A stretch of 64,000 nt of DNA, taken from positions 806,001 to 870,000 of the forward strand of contig NZ_CP094378.1 of assembly GCF_030643785.1 (NCBI RefSeq), given 5' to 3'. This stretch comes from Coxiella-like endosymbiont. Its GTDB lineage: Bacteria; Pseudomonadota; Gammaproteobacteria; Coxiellales; Coxiellaceae. Of the stretch, positions 63,416 to 64,000 are shown piece after piece (the stretch's first letter is position 1; the number at the start of each line of letters is the position of its first letter). The position numbers and the translations under genes were made by a program. A model generated the notes under the pieces. That model was not told the origin of the DNA. It saw nothing but the letters and a program-made list of their open reading frames with translations, and ran no database searches.

Positions 63416-64000
63416 AATTCTACCAGATATGTGCCAATAAAGTATGACAATTTATTTATCAAATAAAATAACAATTTTTTATAATATTTGAATGATCTTC
63501 TAAATTTTATTAAATAATAATATAAAGATATTAGGGCTGATGAATAAAAAATTTTAGAAATAGATCAAAAAATAAGATGTTTCTCATAATGTCAATAATC
63601 AATTACATATATTTTCTGCTATTTAAAAACATATAAAATGTATTTATTGTTAATTGAAATAAATCTGAAAAAACATGAGATTATTCTTGTCACGATATCC
63701 GATTTTTTCAAGAAGAGAAAATTATTTAAGGTCTAGATCTGATCGATTTAAGAAATAAAAATTTATAATAAAAACAGGAATTTTTAAATTCTATTTATTT
63801 CTTTAGAATTTTTTTAATAAGAGAAAATTTATAAAGATTCTCAAAAATCATGATTTCATACAATAGATTTTGGAATTCCAACCACACTGTATACACTGAT
63901 TAACGAATTTAATTTTTATAAAGTTATTTTCATTAAAATTTTAAACACTAAATTAATTTAATTATTTCGATTTACAGATTAATGTTAAAGATCGATTAGA
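63416..64000. other. Very AT-rich end of the window
   Basis: Stops crowd all six frames and I see no coding fragment, RNA gene or clear repeat. Probably the late stage of the same decay seen from 56 kb on. Confidence 0.6.

Noticed and set aside
56000-64000. The 56-64 kb region as a genomic island with a new system
   Set aside because: The recognisable pieces are ordinary chromosomal genes (queF, PspC, GntR, CBS, radical SAM) in advanced decay, with no integrase, att site or coherent novel operon.

Overview
The window reads as a stretch of an AT-rich, reductively evolving gammaproteobacterial genome of the Coxiella lineage, most likely a Coxiella-like arthropod (tick) endosymbiont. This rests on protein resemblance and gene order recalled from C. 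burnetii (dacA next to an OmpA-like invasin, an ndk-rlmN-rodZ-hisS-yfgM-der block, suf-rlmE-ftsH-folP-glmM, guaBA, ddl-dnaE), not on a database search. About twenty core genes are fully open. They lie among roughly thirty recognisable pseudogenes with frameshifts, stops and deletions, and wide spacers of decayed DNA.

Layout. 0-1.4 kb: lipoate genes lipA (cut by the window edge) and lipB. 1.5-4 kb: three decayed envelope or secreted genes. 4.2-6.3 kb: dacA and an OmpA-like barrel sharing a strong terminator. 6.4-8.2 kb: a dead CPA1 antiporter. 8.3-9.5 kb: ndk-ispA. 9.5-13.5 kb: a dead ankyrin-repeat gene and dead rlmN. 13.6-17.5 kb: rodZ, hisS, dead yfgM, der. 17.7-28 kb: xseA, a lipoprotein and tsaB among relics of a DHA2 drug exporter, guanine deaminase, a Mut7-C protein, a matrixin/serralysin-like protease, a HigA-like antitoxin, acetolactate decarboxylase and sbcB. 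28.3-36.2 kb: a CDF metal transporter and sufRBCDSUAT. 36.3-41.2 kb: dead rlmE, then ftsH, folP, glmM. 43-46.2 kb: guaBA. 46.2-56 kb: dead rnhB and suhB, ddl, dnaE, a dead DMT transporter, an intact FUSC protein and a dead TSUP permease. 56-64 kb: almost only gene relics (CBS, response regulator, PA0069-type radical SAM, PspC, GntR, queF, FAD oxidoreductase).

Functionally the retained genes cover lipoate and folate synthesis, Fe-S assembly, GMP synthesis, cell wall and envelope (dacA, ddl, glmM, rodZ), replication and translation. Host-interaction and secreted factors, transporters, and DNA-repair and RNA-modification genes have been lost.

Two patterns stand out. First, several otherwise perfect genes (sufB, sufC, sufD, sufS, dnaE, guaB, ddl, ndk, sbcB) are each broken by a one-base change in a homopolymer, nearly always a contraction and often in G runs. 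That means either homopolymer sequencing error or very recent lesions that might be bypassed by slippage. Second, exact tandem duplications of 7-19 bp are scattered through the window, and several can be read directly as the lesion that inactivated a gene. I found no convincing novel multi-gene system; the unusual content is this mutational record.
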